From Chroogloeocystis siderophila 5.2 s.c.1 (lineage in GTDB: Bacteria; Cyanobacteriota; Cyanobacteriia; Cyanobacteriales; Chroococcidiopsidaceae): a stretch of DNA of 64,000 bases. Position numbers and translations under genes: made by a program. Each line of letters begins with the position of its first letter. The first letter of the stretch is position 1. Location: NCBI RefSeq assembly GCF_001904655.1, contig NZ_MRCC01000007.1, positions 218,822-282,821 on the forward strand, written 5' to 3'. The notes beneath the pieces were generated by a model. That model was not told where the DNA came from. It did not search any database and saw nothing but the letters and a program-made list of their open reading frames with translations. Below are positions 8,587-16,586 of this stretch, one piece after another.

Positions 8587-9681
8587 TCATGTATTAGAAC
8601 CGCTGCTTAAACGTTGGCGCAGCCATAAAGCGAAAAAAGGTAGCGCCAGACGATAATTTTGCTCAGCACTGTAGATCAAGCCTTTCTGCTGTAATCCTAT
8701 TAAGGCGCCTTGTAAACTTCCGCCACGCGAAAGCCCGTGTTTTTGAATATATTCGCGGCTTTGTGGTTTACTTGTGGGGTCTAAAGCAAGACATTCTAAT
8801 AGTTGCACTTGACTCGCAGGTAAAAGCATGATTAATGATTCAAAGGTAATTGACAAATCTTGTAATAACCCTTGAATTGCTTGATGTACTTGTTCATCGC
8901 GAATAAATCCATCGGTACGACGGCTGACAAGGCGACGAATCAGTGTCATCGCATCGCCAATGTGTCCTTGAACCGCATCAATGAAAATGTTGATCGCAGG
9001 CGATCGCGAATCGAATATTAGCCCCTGGGTATGTAAAATTTCTCTTGCCCATACTGCCAACACATCATCTGCTAAAGGCGTGAGTTCGACAACTTCTAGC
9101 GGGTAATCTTCAGTATGCATAATTTCTGCAATTGTAGCAATGAGTACGTAGCTGACTCGTGTCTGTAGCTTAATTTCTCGTCTGAGCGTGTTTTCCCATT
9201 CACTATTGCGATCCCACGAGCGGAGGTGCGGAAAACTCTGTAAAATCAGCACAATGCGTTTATTGACAACTTCGGCTAAAAGTTGCGGTAGCTGAATTAA
9301 TCTTTCAAAAGCTTGCCATAGTTGTTTTGGTGTTACCGCAGGTGCGAGTTTCAGGTGAGTGCTGTTGTCGGCGATGTGAACTGTAAACAAATCTTTGGCA
9401 ATTGTGTCAATCCACGTTTGCAGCAACGTTGAGTCAAAGTTTTGACTAATTGCTTCTGCGAGTAATTGAATGAATTGCCTTGCTGTGATCGCGCGGATGC
9501 AATCTACTTCTAAAGCGATCGCGCCTACTTCTAAAGCTGCGGTTCGTGTTAAAGTCCGTCTTCCACACCCTGGTACTCCCGCAATCAAGAGATCTCCATC
9601 GCGGGCGAGAACTTCCACAATCTGTTGAAATTGAGCCGAACGCCCAATGATTTCTATTGAAGTAGACACATTTACATTCAC
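8587..9681 (-). CDS. AAA/STAND-type ATPase with arginine in the Walker A lysine position
   Basis: A 364-residue protein starting at GTG 9681. Residues about 10-250 form an ATPase core: IIGRSAQFQQIVEVL, then the P-loop-like GVPGCGRRT (consensus GxxGxGK[ST]). A Walker B-like strand (KRIVLILQSF) and a sensor-like strand (VSYVLIATIAEI) follow. The C-terminal third (LLPASQVQLLECLALDP ... GALIGLQQKGLIY) is a winged-helix resembling that of Orc1/Cdc6-like or MarR-like AAA proteins. The Walker A lysine is arginine and the next hydroxyl residue is also arginine, so nucleotide hydrolysis may be impaired. No co-transcribed partner is obvious; the small coiled-coil gene downstream lies in the same direction about 115 bp away. 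Confidence 0.7.
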   Translation of the reverse strand: MNVNVSTSIEIIGRSAQFQQIVEVLARDGDLLIAGVPGCGRRTLTRTAALEVGAIALEVDCIRAITARQFIQLLAEAISQNFDSTLLQTWIDTIAKDLFTVHIADNSTHLKLAPAVTPKQLWQAFERLIQLPQLLAEVVNKRIVLILQSFPHLRSWDRNSEWENTLRREIKLQTRVSYVLIATIAEIMHTEDYPLEVVELTPLADDVLAVWAREILHTQGLIFDSRSPAINIFIDAVQGHIGDAMTLIRRLVSRRTDGFIRDEQVHQAIQGLLQDLSITFESLIMLLPASQVQLLECLALDPTSKPQSREYIQKHGLSRGGSLQGALIGLQQKGLIYSAEQNYRLALPFFALWLRQRLSSGSNT

Positions 9682-10255
9682 GCGCCTGTACCAATTTTGA
9701 ATAGGAAAAAGCTTATGAGTGCAATTTCAACCAACTTGCATCACACCACTGCCAGCATTAAGACAATCTATAGCTACCATTAAAAACCATTATTGTCGAA
9801 TATTTAAACACTATTTTTGAGTGCTAAAACAAAGTAGCACTTCGTAAATGATGAAGAATGATGACGCAGACGTTAGTACAAAGATTGATCAAGCGATCGC
9901 GATTCTCGAAAGAAAAAGCTGCGCAACGATTAAGTAGTACAAATGTTCAGCAACGTTCGGCTAAGTTTGGAGTCAACGAACTAACTGTAAAAAAGCAAAA
10001 ACGGAAGGACGCTTGCTAGAGCATTTGAACCCCGTATCCGAAGACATACTTTCAAAAAGACCAAGAAAATCTGCATCTTAGCAATTTCGGTGTCAAATTG
10101 GATTGTCATCGTTGGCGCTTTTGAATGTATTCGGGTAACTAAGGAAAATATTAATTTGGCACGAAATATTTCCTGACATTTTTCTGGAATGTTCTTGATG
10201 AGTGCTGTATCCATCTTTTACACCCTAATATTCAATTCCTCTTAGTGAAACAGCG
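9682..10255. other. Gene-poor decayed region
   Basis: Apart from the P-type ATPase fragment at 9861, no gene is supported here. The stretch is AT-rich and includes a HIP1-like GCGATCGC near 9893. It joins the AAA-ATPase start to the pseudogene at 10256 and appears to be degenerating sequence. Confidence 0.4.
9861..10019 (+). pseudogene. Remnant of a P-type cation ATPase N-terminus
   Basis: A 52-codon frame ends KAAQRLSSTNVQQRSAKFG followed by VNELTVKKQK. It resembles the Cation_ATPase_N domain (pattern GLs..e...R...yGpNEL). The frame then hits TAG at 10017 and nothing of the rest of the ATPase follows. It is therefore only a fossil fragment, if the resemblance is real. The minus-strand frame across 9981-10214 has no recognisable features. 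Confidence 0.4.
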
Positions 10256-10945
10256 ATGATAAAGATGCGACGATTCATCAATCAAAGTAAGTGGGATTCT
10301 TTTCTATTAGTCTGTGTGACTTACTTTAGTCTTTTCTACTTGCTAGCGATTCCTTTCGGTTGGGTACGCACAAGATTTTAACTAACCGAGATAATTATTT
10401 TTACAATTATCTTATTAATTAATTCCGAATTAATCGAACGTCTTAGAAAACTCGGAATTAATAAAGATGGAATAACTTTTGAACTCGATCAAATTCAAGC
10501 TGAACAAAAAAATCAAAGAGACAATATTGAAACCAATAAAGCTAACATCGAAGCCGTGACCAATATACTCCAGCGCTTAACCTAGATAGAATCACAACTC
10601 GCTGCGAGTAGAAGCAAAACTCAGCAGCTTAGTCAAAACTTACTTAATGACTATGAATTAAAGCATTTGCGTAAGCTAGCAAGCGATGCTCCCTTTATAT
10701 ATAAAAGACAACCATCATTTGAACGTGAGCTTAGACATCTACGCACACTAGGCTTTATTGAGAATATACCTGGAAAAACAATTTCTCATATGCCAGAACG
10801 TGGAGATTTCAAAGAACAAGTAAGGATAACTGAATATAGTAGAAATTACTTAGACAAAATCGAGTCAATGAGTACTACTGTTTCTGCTGCATCATTAAGC
10901 GATAATGGTAGCGAAAATACATTGGAGAAGAGCGATCGCAGCTAG
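10256..10945 (+). pseudogene. Membrane/coiled-coil/winged-helix protein gene with two in-frame stops
   Basis: One uninterrupted phase from ATG 10256 to the stop after 10942 reads as a single protein broken only by TAA at 10379-10381 and TAG at 10583-10585. Before the first stop there is a membrane helix (SFLLVCVTYFSLFYLLAIPF). After it comes a second (EIIIFTIILLINS), then a charged coiled coil (LDQIQAEQKNQRDNIETNKA), then a winged-helix-like C-terminus (HLRTLGFIENIPGK ... QVRITEYSRNYL). Both stops are single-base changes from sense codons, and there is no frameshift, so inactivation is recent. The family resembles small cyanobacterial 'hypothetical' membrane proteins; no function is known. 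Confidence 0.65.
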
Positions 10946-11039
10946 ACAGATAAACTCTATTACTGCTATGCACACTTATTGGTGTAGCGCTGAAAAACGT
11001 TGCAGAGCACCTAATATCTATTGATTTCTTAGTACTATA

Positions 11040-12131
11040 TTACACATTAAATCGAAATAGCATTACATCGCCTTCTTGGACAACATACTCTTTTCCTTCA
11101 CTTCTAACTAAGCCTTTTTCTTTAGCTGCATTCATCGATCCAGTCGCGACTAAATCTTTGTAAGCAACCGTCTCCGCGCGAATGAATCCGCGTTCAAAGT
11201 CCGAGTGAATCACACCAGCGGCTTGCGGTGCAGACATTCCTGCATGAATTGTCCATGCACGAGTTTCTTTAGGTCCTGATGTAAAATAGGTACGCAATCC
11301 TAAAAGTTCATACGTCGCGCGAATCAGTGATTTTAGTCCGCCTTCCTCAACGCCTAACGAAGAGAGAAACTCGGCTTTATCTTCTTCGGGTAATTCTACT
11401 AACTCAGCTTCAACTTGCGCAGAAACGATTACGACTTGGGCGTTTTCTTGAGAAGCAATTTGTCGCACTTGTTCGACATATTCGTTACCCGCTGCTAAGT
11501 CTTCTTCCGACACATTTGCTGCGTAAATAATCGGTTTACCACTTAGTAAGCCGAGACCTTTAATTGTTGCAGCTTCTTCTTCGGTTAAATTGATTTGTCT
11601 TACTGATTTACCTTCGTTTAATGCAGCGCTTAATGTTTCCAAAACGCTAACTTCAAACTGGGCATCTTTACTGGTACGGGCTTGCTTTTTCGTACGTTCA
11701 ATTCGTCGTTCGATTTGAGCTAAATCTGCTAACGCTAGCTCTAAGTTAATAATTTCAATATCTCGCTTGGGATCGACCGAACCCGCCACGTGAATAATAT
11801 CGTCGTTTTCAAAACAACGCACGACATGAACGATCGCATCGACTTCGCGAATGTGTGAAAGAAACTGATTGCCTAAACCTTCGCCTTGGCTTGCACCTTT
11901 AACCAAACCCGCAATATCAACAAACTCGACTCGCGCTGGTACAATTTGCGCTGAATTGGAAATTTCTCCGAGAACTTGTAACCGTTCATCGGGAACTGCA
12001 ACGACACCTACATTCGGTTCAATTGTACAGAAAGGGAAATTAGCAGCTTCTGCCTTGGCATTTGCAACCAAAGCATTAAACAAAGTCGATTTACCAACGT
12101 TGGGTAGCCCTACTATTCCGGCTCTGAGCAT
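11040..12131 (-). CDS. ychF: YchF/Obg-family ribosome-associated ATPase
   Basis: A 363-residue P-loop NTPase of the Obg superfamily that binds ribosomes and prefers ATP to GTP. The G1 loop is [15 protein letters not shown] at residue 8. Switch II is [20 protein letters not shown]. The usual NKxD is replaced by YAANVSEED, as is normal for YchF. The C-terminal TGS domain ([20 protein letters not shown] ... [12 protein letters not shown]) is complete. The length is typical. YchF is reported in other bacteria as a negative regulator of the oxidative-stress response. The gene is monocistronic, and the adjoining genes are not obviously related. Confidence 0.96.
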   Translation of the reverse strand: MLRAGIVGLPNVGKSTLFNALVANAKAEAANFPFCTIEPNVGVVAVPDERLQVLGEISNSAQIVPARVEFVDIAGLVKGASQGEGLGNQFLSHIREVDAIVHVVRCFENDDIIHVAGSVDPKRDIEIINLELALADLAQIERRIERTKKQARTSKDAQFEVSVLETLSAALNEGKSVRQINLTEEEAATIKGLGLLSGKPIIYAANVSEEDLAAGNEYVEQVRQIASQENAQVVIVSAQVEAELVELPEEDKAEFLSSLGVEEGGLKSLIRATYELLGLRTYFTSGPKETRAWTIHAGMSAPQAAGVIHSDFERGFIRAETVAYKDLVATGSMNAAKEKGLVRSEGKEYVVQEGDVMLFRFNV

Positions 12132-12297
12132 ATAATTCTTGCAGGTGAACGGTCAGTTTAACTAGTTTAACGAAGATTGGCTATCCTACAGCAATCCTCT
12201 CAAAACTATTATGTAACATCCAAGTTTAACCTGACTTTTACACTTACCAGAACTGAGGAGACAAAAAGTAGCTCTCACTCTGAATCTAAAATAATAC

Positions 12298-12489
12298 TTA
12301 TACTGGCTCAGGAATTGGTTGGGGAATTGGGGCAGGTACTGGCTGCGGTGCAGGTCCTGGTGTAGGCTGAGGGATAGGACTTGGTACTGGTTGTGGTGCA
12401 GGTGTAGGTGGTGCAGGATCTGGTAAAGGATTGGGAACTGGTGCCGGAATTTCTGGCTGTGGTAAAGGGTTAGGATTGGGACTAATCAT
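12298..12489 (-). CDS. Possible small proline-rich repeat protein
   Basis: A 63-residue frame made of near-perfect P-x-P repeats (PLPQPEIPAPVPNPLPDP and PQPVPSPIPQPTPGPAP). It has no signal peptide and no cysteine. A low-complexity GC-rich strip within an AT-rich region could simply be a tandem DNA repeat (ggtnctgg/ggnattgg units on the plus strand). No convincing ribosome-binding site was found. The reading is uncertain; if translated it would form an extended polyproline-II rod. Confidence 0.35.
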   Translation of the reverse strand: MISPNPNPLPQPEIPAPVPNPLPDPAPPTPAPQPVPSPIPQPTPGPAPQPVPAPIPQPIPEPV

Positions 12490-12892
12490 TGCAAATAAAT
12501 CGACTTGACCTTACCACTCTAGACAAAAACTGCTATCTACTACATCTATCTAGATATTTAGACTTAGTGCGATCGCTCAACATTGTTTTACCTCAAAGTT
12601 GCTACAAACAAATAGCCGAGCAGCGATGCAGAGGGAAATTGTGATTTATCTTAAGGAGGCAGGAGGTTTTTATGAATCTCCTTAAATGAATTTAGTTTAG
12701 GGGATTTAATAAGGATATTGTATTTTTTTTGCGCTATGCGTCTCAAAAGACATCTTTTTTTCATAAATAAATTTAGGGATTTTTGACCCTTTTGGCAGAG
12801 GAAAAATAAAGTCTTTCCTTCTACCTCCTGCCCTCTGCTTTTCTTCGGTAACTATATAAAATGATTTCTATTTTAAATCAACGTTTTATTCT
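12490..12892. other. Intergenic region with inverted repeats
   Basis: No gene is seen. TTAAGGAG at 12651-12658 pairs perfectly with CTCCTTAA at 12678-12685 and forms an 8-bp stem around a purine-rich loop. Further right, GCAGAGG (about 12795) pairs with CCTCTGC (about 12832). Both are of the style of dispersed cyanobacterial intergenic repeats. The promoter of the decarboxylase at 12893 should lie at the right end, where ACTATATAAAATG is visible. Confidence 0.4.
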
Positions 12893-14395
12893 ATGCATTT
12901 TCCTGAGCAACACCAAAGAAATTTACCAATATTAGATGCTTTACGCGAATGTGCTAACAAAAACCATACAGCTTTCTACACGCCAGGACACAAACGAGGA
13001 CAAGGTATTTCCTCGCAATTAGCTAGTGATTTGAGTTCAAGTCCATTTAAATTTGATCTACCAGAACTTCCCGAATTAGATAATTTGTTTGCGCCTGAAG
13101 GTGTGATTCAAGAAGCCCAACACTTAGCAGCAGATGCTTTCGGTGCGGAACAAACTTGGTTTTTAGTTAACGGTTCCACTTGTGGAGTCGAAGCCGCAAT
13201 TTTAGCAACTTGTCGTGCTGGAGATAAAATTATCCTGCCGCGTAACGCCCACTCCTCTTGTATCGCAGGCTTAATCCTTTCTGGTGCAGTTCCTGTTTTT
13301 TTGAATCCAGAATATGACGCAGAACTCGATATCGCACATAGTGTGACTTTAGAAGGTGTAGCAACCGCGCTGAAACAGCATCCCGATGCGAAAGCGGTAA
13401 TGATCGTTTACCCGACGTATTACGGTGCGTGTGGCGATATTAGGGCGATCGCATCTCTTACTCATAAGCACAACATTCCTTTACTAGTAGACGAAGCCCA
13501 CGGCGCACATTTTGCCTTTCATCCCGATTTACCTATATCTGCATTGGCAGCGGGCGCAGATTTAACGGTGCAATCAACGCACAAAGTTCTTGGAGCGATG
13601 ACGCAAGCTTCGATGCTTCATGTCCAAAGTAATAAGGTAGATCGCGATCGCATTAGTAAATCCTTGCAACTGTTGCAATCGACAAGTCCTAGTTATTTAC
13701 TTCTTGCTTCGCTCGATGCCGCACGACAACAAATGGCATTGCATGGAAAATACCTGATGTCACGCACCTTACAGCTTGCCGCCGCAGCACGAACCCAAAT
13801 TCATCAAATTTCTGGGTTATCGGTTTTAGAATGCAAATCTACTCCAGGTTTTTGCACTCTCGATCCGACGCGGTTGACGGTAACAGTTTCAGGGTTAGGC
13901 TTAACAGGTTTTGAGGCGGATGAAATCTTACACCAAGAACTCGGCATTACAGCAGAGTTGGCATCATTGCAACATCTCACATTTATTATTTCACTGGGCA
14001 ACACGCAAGCAGATATCGAAAAGTTAGTATCAGCCTTCAAATTGGTATCTCAAAGATATCAAAAAGAAAACTTGACTTATAAAAAGCCTTTATGGGAGAA
14101 TCTGTTTTGTAAAATGGAATATTATATACAAATTTCGCCGCGCCAAGCATATTTTGCGGTAAGTGAGAGTGTACCGATAGCTCAAGCAAGCGATCGCATT
14201 TGTGCAGAATTAATTTGTCCTTACCCGCCAGGAATTCCGGTTTTGATGCCTGGGGAACTTATCACTTCACAGGCTTTAGACTACCTTCAGCAGATTCAGG
14301 CACAAGGAGGCTTTATTAGTGGTTGTGCTGATAAGACTTTAAATACATTAAGGGTTGTGAGATCATCAGATCTGGCACCAAGCCTTAGCGAATAA
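12893..14395 (+). CDS. Orn/Lys/Arg decarboxylase family PLP enzyme
   Basis: A 500-residue fold-type I PLP enzyme. The large domain carries FYTPGHKRGQG (near residue 30), STCGVEAAILA, and the Schiff-base lysine in STHKVLGAMTQASMLH (near residue 230), with DEAHGAHF a little before it. The small C-terminal domain ends with CPYPPGIPVLMPGE, typical of the short (~480-500 residue) cyanobacterial and firmicute arginine/lysine/ornithine decarboxylases. It would make agmatine, cadaverine or putrescine, feeding polyamine synthesis. Exact substrate specificity cannot be read from sequence. It is the last intact gene before the GC-richer stress block, and the stop is followed by a dispersed-repeat-like segment. 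Confidence 0.88.
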   Translation: MHFPEQHQRNLPILDALRECANKNHTAFYTPGHKRGQGISSQLASDLSSSPFKFDLPELPELDNLFAPEGVIQEAQHLAADAFGAEQTWFLVNGSTCGVEAAILATCRAGDKIILPRNAHSSCIAGLILSGAVPVFLNPEYDAELDIAHSVTLEGVATALKQHPDAKAVMIVYPTYYGACGDIRAIASLTHKHNIPLLVDEAHGAHFAFHPDLPISALAAGADLTVQSTHKVLGAMTQASMLHVQSNKVDRDRISKSLQLLQSTSPSYLLLASLDAARQQMALHGKYLMSRTLQLAAAARTQIHQISGLSVLECKSTPGFCTLDPTRLTVTVSGLGLTGFEADEILHQELGITAELASLQHLTFIISLGNTQADIEKLVSAFKLVSQRYQKENLTYKKPLWENLFCKMEYYIQISPRQAYFAVSESVPIAQASDRICAELICPYPPGIPVLMPGELITSQALDYLQQIQAQGGFISGCADKTLNTLRVVRSSDLAPSLSE

Positions 14396-14585
14396 AATTC
14401 GCGGCTACACGAACGAAGTCTGTCTGCGCAGACTAAATCTTGAATAAACTCCAGTTTTCTGACAATGGTTTCTCGGTGAAACCAGGATTGCCAGCATTGC
14501 CTGAATGAATTCGTGTCATGATCATCCTCTGAATGCATTCATTAGATACGCCAATTTCTTCCTGCTATCGCCCTCGTTCATATGC
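14396..14585. other. Left junction of the stress-gene block
   Basis: 190 bp without a supported gene between the decarboxylase (+) and the baeRF gene (-), which converge. It includes an inverted-repeat-like segment (acgaagtctgtctgcgcagacta, about 14412-14435). No integrase, tRNA gene or clear attachment-site duplication was recognised. Base composition and gene content change across this point. Confidence 0.4.
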
Positions 14586-15740
14586 TTACCATCGCAACAA
14601 ACCGGCAATTCCATCAAAGTCTTGCTTAAGCAACTGTTCTGTTTCTTCAGATACAAATTCTAAGCGTGTACCATAGTCGATAGCAACTTCAGGCAAAACA
14701 TCTTTTAACTTAACTTCAAAGATGGATTCGTCTGGAAATAAAGCGTTCCCTTCTATTGGAGTGAGTGATAGCCATCCATTTGAACATTGCCAAAGCGTTC
14801 CATTAAGTTGCCAGGGAAGAATAATGGCGTATAACTGCCCCATTTGCAAGGACTCCAAAACTTTTTCCATTCCCCATATCCCTGCTTCTCGCACGCGAGC
14901 AAGGAGAGCAAATTCAGACTGCCGCTCAATATCTCTGATAACTGGCGTGACCTTATTTAAAATCTCAGACAAGTTTACATCTGCTTGGGGGGGACAAGGA
15001 ATACAGCGGACAACTTTGTCACGTAGTACCTTTGGCAAGATCTCCCTAAAAAAATGCGTTGTTTCATTTGTGCCAGCTAGTATTAGCCGATCAAGGCTGC
15101 GCTCCCGAACTTGCTGGTTAATATGCTGAATTAGTTGTTTGTAAAGTCGATATGTCCAACCCTCTAATCGTCTCGCAAATCGATCAAAATCTGCACCACC
15201 TCGTGAAGCTCCTTTACCAGGATAGTAGCGATCAACACTGTCTAGAGAAAGCTGCCGCCACTGCTCAGAATTAATATCAACAAACGCACGATCAATTTCT
15301 TCTATTTCATTTAAATAGATCTCAAAAAAACGCCACTTTTTCTGATCTAGAAATACAACACCTGTACGTTCATATTCATCTAGGGCATATAAAAGCGGAG
15401 TAACATACGGTTTACCCCAACGAGCTTCGACTTGGCCGTGAGCTAAATCAACTATTGGCAGATCAACCTGCAAATCAATCCTTTCTATGAGTTGATCATT
15501 CGCAAACATAATTAGCGTTCGTGCCTTCGGGCGTTCTTGTTCTAGGAGGTTAAAAACTTTTTGTTTGAGTTCATCTGACAGTTCTGTAAACTCCTTCAAG
15601 CTATTTTTGACTCGTAATAGCCATGCTTTGCGGCTATTTTCTGGTTTAGCAGGATTAATGTCTGTATAAATAGACAAAGTGGGAGTTTCCAGCTCACTGA
15701 TGAAACTCGTTAAATCACTTACTTGTTGTTGACTGAGCAT
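14586..15740 (-). CDS. baeRF-type (bacterial eRF1-like) protein
   Basis: A 384-residue homologue of archaeo-eukaryotic release factor eRF1 (VLRF/baeRF group). The N-terminal domain (TPTLSIYTDINPAKPENSRK) is followed by the central domain with RTGVVFLDQKKWRFFEIYL. Near residue 178 is GASRGGADFDRFARR, which aligns by eye with the eRF1 peptidyl-hydrolysis loop (GRGGQ..RFAR) but has Ala in place of Gln. The C-terminal domain has an L7Ae-like segment (LDRLILAGTNETTHFFREIL). Such proteins are thought to act on stalled or hibernating ribosomes. It is the first gene of the block on the left and reads leftward. Confidence 0.72.
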   Translation of the reverse strand: MLSQQQVSDLTSFISELETPTLSIYTDINPAKPENSRKAWLLRVKNSLKEFTELSDELKQKVFNLLEQERPKARTLIMFANDQLIERIDLQVDLPIVDLAHGQVEARWGKPYVTPLLYALDEYERTGVVFLDQKKWRFFEIYLNEIEEIDRAFVDINSEQWRQLSLDSVDRYYPGKGASRGGADFDRFARRLEGWTYRLYKQLIQHINQQVRERSLDRLILAGTNETTHFFREILPKVLRDKVVRCIPCPPQADVNLSEILNKVTPVIRDIERQSEFALLARVREAGIWGMEKVLESLQMGQLYAIILPWQLNGTLWQCSNGWLSLTPIEGNALFPDESIFEVKLKDVLPEVAIDYGTRLEFVSEETEQLLKQDFDGIAGLLRW

Positions 15741-15805
15741 AAATCTTTCCTTTATCTAGAGAGCAAGTCTGAATTATTAAATTTTGTCCCAAATTAAAAA
15801 GGTTG

Positions 15806-16051
15806 TTAACGTATGACAGACTGCCATATCCAGATCAGTAAACTCAAGACAATGCTTAGCAAAATAGACGTTGCCAAGGGAAAATAAAAGGTAATGTGTT
15901 CATTTTGGATCAGGATATCTCCTGGCAAACGACCGATTGGAAAATGCTTAAACGTTCCACTGCTCAGCCAGAGCAAGCCTCCCAACAACAAAACGCCTGC
16001 CCCGACGGCCACTAATGTTTTGCCAATTTCTGCAATCATGCCACTACCCAT
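15806..16051 (-). CDS. DUF2905 small membrane protein
   Basis: 81 residues with two membrane helices (TLVAVGAGVLLLGGLLWL and FPLATSILLSIVLSLLIWIW) joined by the family hallmark FPIGRLPGDILIQNEHITFYFP. DUF2905 proteins are widespread small inner-membrane proteins of unknown function. The start may be at codon 5 (MIAEIGK, 16039), which better fits the family and has GAGAGGATGGG upstream. It lies between the baeRF gene and a coiled-coil gene, all co-directional with clpB. Confidence 0.8.
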   Translation of the reverse strand: MGSGMIAEIGKTLVAVGAGVLLLGGLLWLSSGTFKHFPIGRLPGDILIQNEHITFYFPLATSILLSIVLSLLIWIWQSVIR

Positions 16052-16122
16052 CCTCTCAGCGAGAGAATCTAAAATAACTTAATCAGTGCTTGAGAGAGTA
16101 ATTGAGTTAGTAATAAAGGAAA

Positions 16123-16533
16123 TCAAGAATCCGAATGATGAGTGTCAGACTCCGCCTGAGTGAGAACCGCCCATGCAGTTTTGGCGGCTTCGGACAGGCG
16201 ATCGCCCAAATGTTGAATTTCATCAGCAATAGACTGCCAATTTTTCTGTGCTTCTTGCTGAATCAACTGCACTGATTGTTCAAGGCGATCCGGATCAATC
16301 AATTTCGTTTCTTCAATGGCTTCTCTGGCACGTCGCACAGCCGCTAAATAGGCTTCACGAGTCAATTCTTGAGCAGCTTGAATTTCAGACTGAGCGCGTT
16401 TTTTGATCGCTTCGATCAAAGCCTTGGTTTCTTGCTTGATGTCCGCATTTTGTCCTGCCATTTCTTGTTCAACCAGAGCATCGGTTTCTGGGCTAATAGT
16501 CATGGAAGTGGATGATTCCAGATTGTTCGTCAT
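16123..16533 (-). CDS. Helical coiled-coil protein, unknown function
   Basis: 136 residues, strongly helical and charged (ALIEAIKKRAQSEIQAAQEL, AVRRAREAIEETKLID, QLIQQEAQKNWQSIADEIQH). No signal peptide or membrane segment is present. The ATG is well supported by AGGAGG nine bases upstream (in the minus-strand sense CCAGGAGGAATCCGATC). It sits 53 bp downstream of clpB on the same strand and is likely co-transcribed with it. The pattern of amphipathic 11/7-mers recalls apolipoprotein- or LEA-like stress helices, but I cannot assign a family. Confidence 0.65.
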   Translation of the reverse strand: MTNNLESSTSMTISPETDALVEQEMAGQNADIKQETKALIEAIKKRAQSEIQAAQELTREAYLAAVRRAREAIEETKLIDPDRLEQSVQLIQQEAQKNWQSIADEIQHLGDRLSEAAKTAWAVLTQAESDTHHSDS

Positions 16534-16586
16534 GATCGGATTCCTCCTGGGGTTGTATGAAATTGAGTATACTGGTGTAGATAATG

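Noticed and set aside
9981..10214. 77-residue minus-strand frame
   Set aside because: No recognisable motif; lies in decayed sequence and overlaps the ATPase relic.
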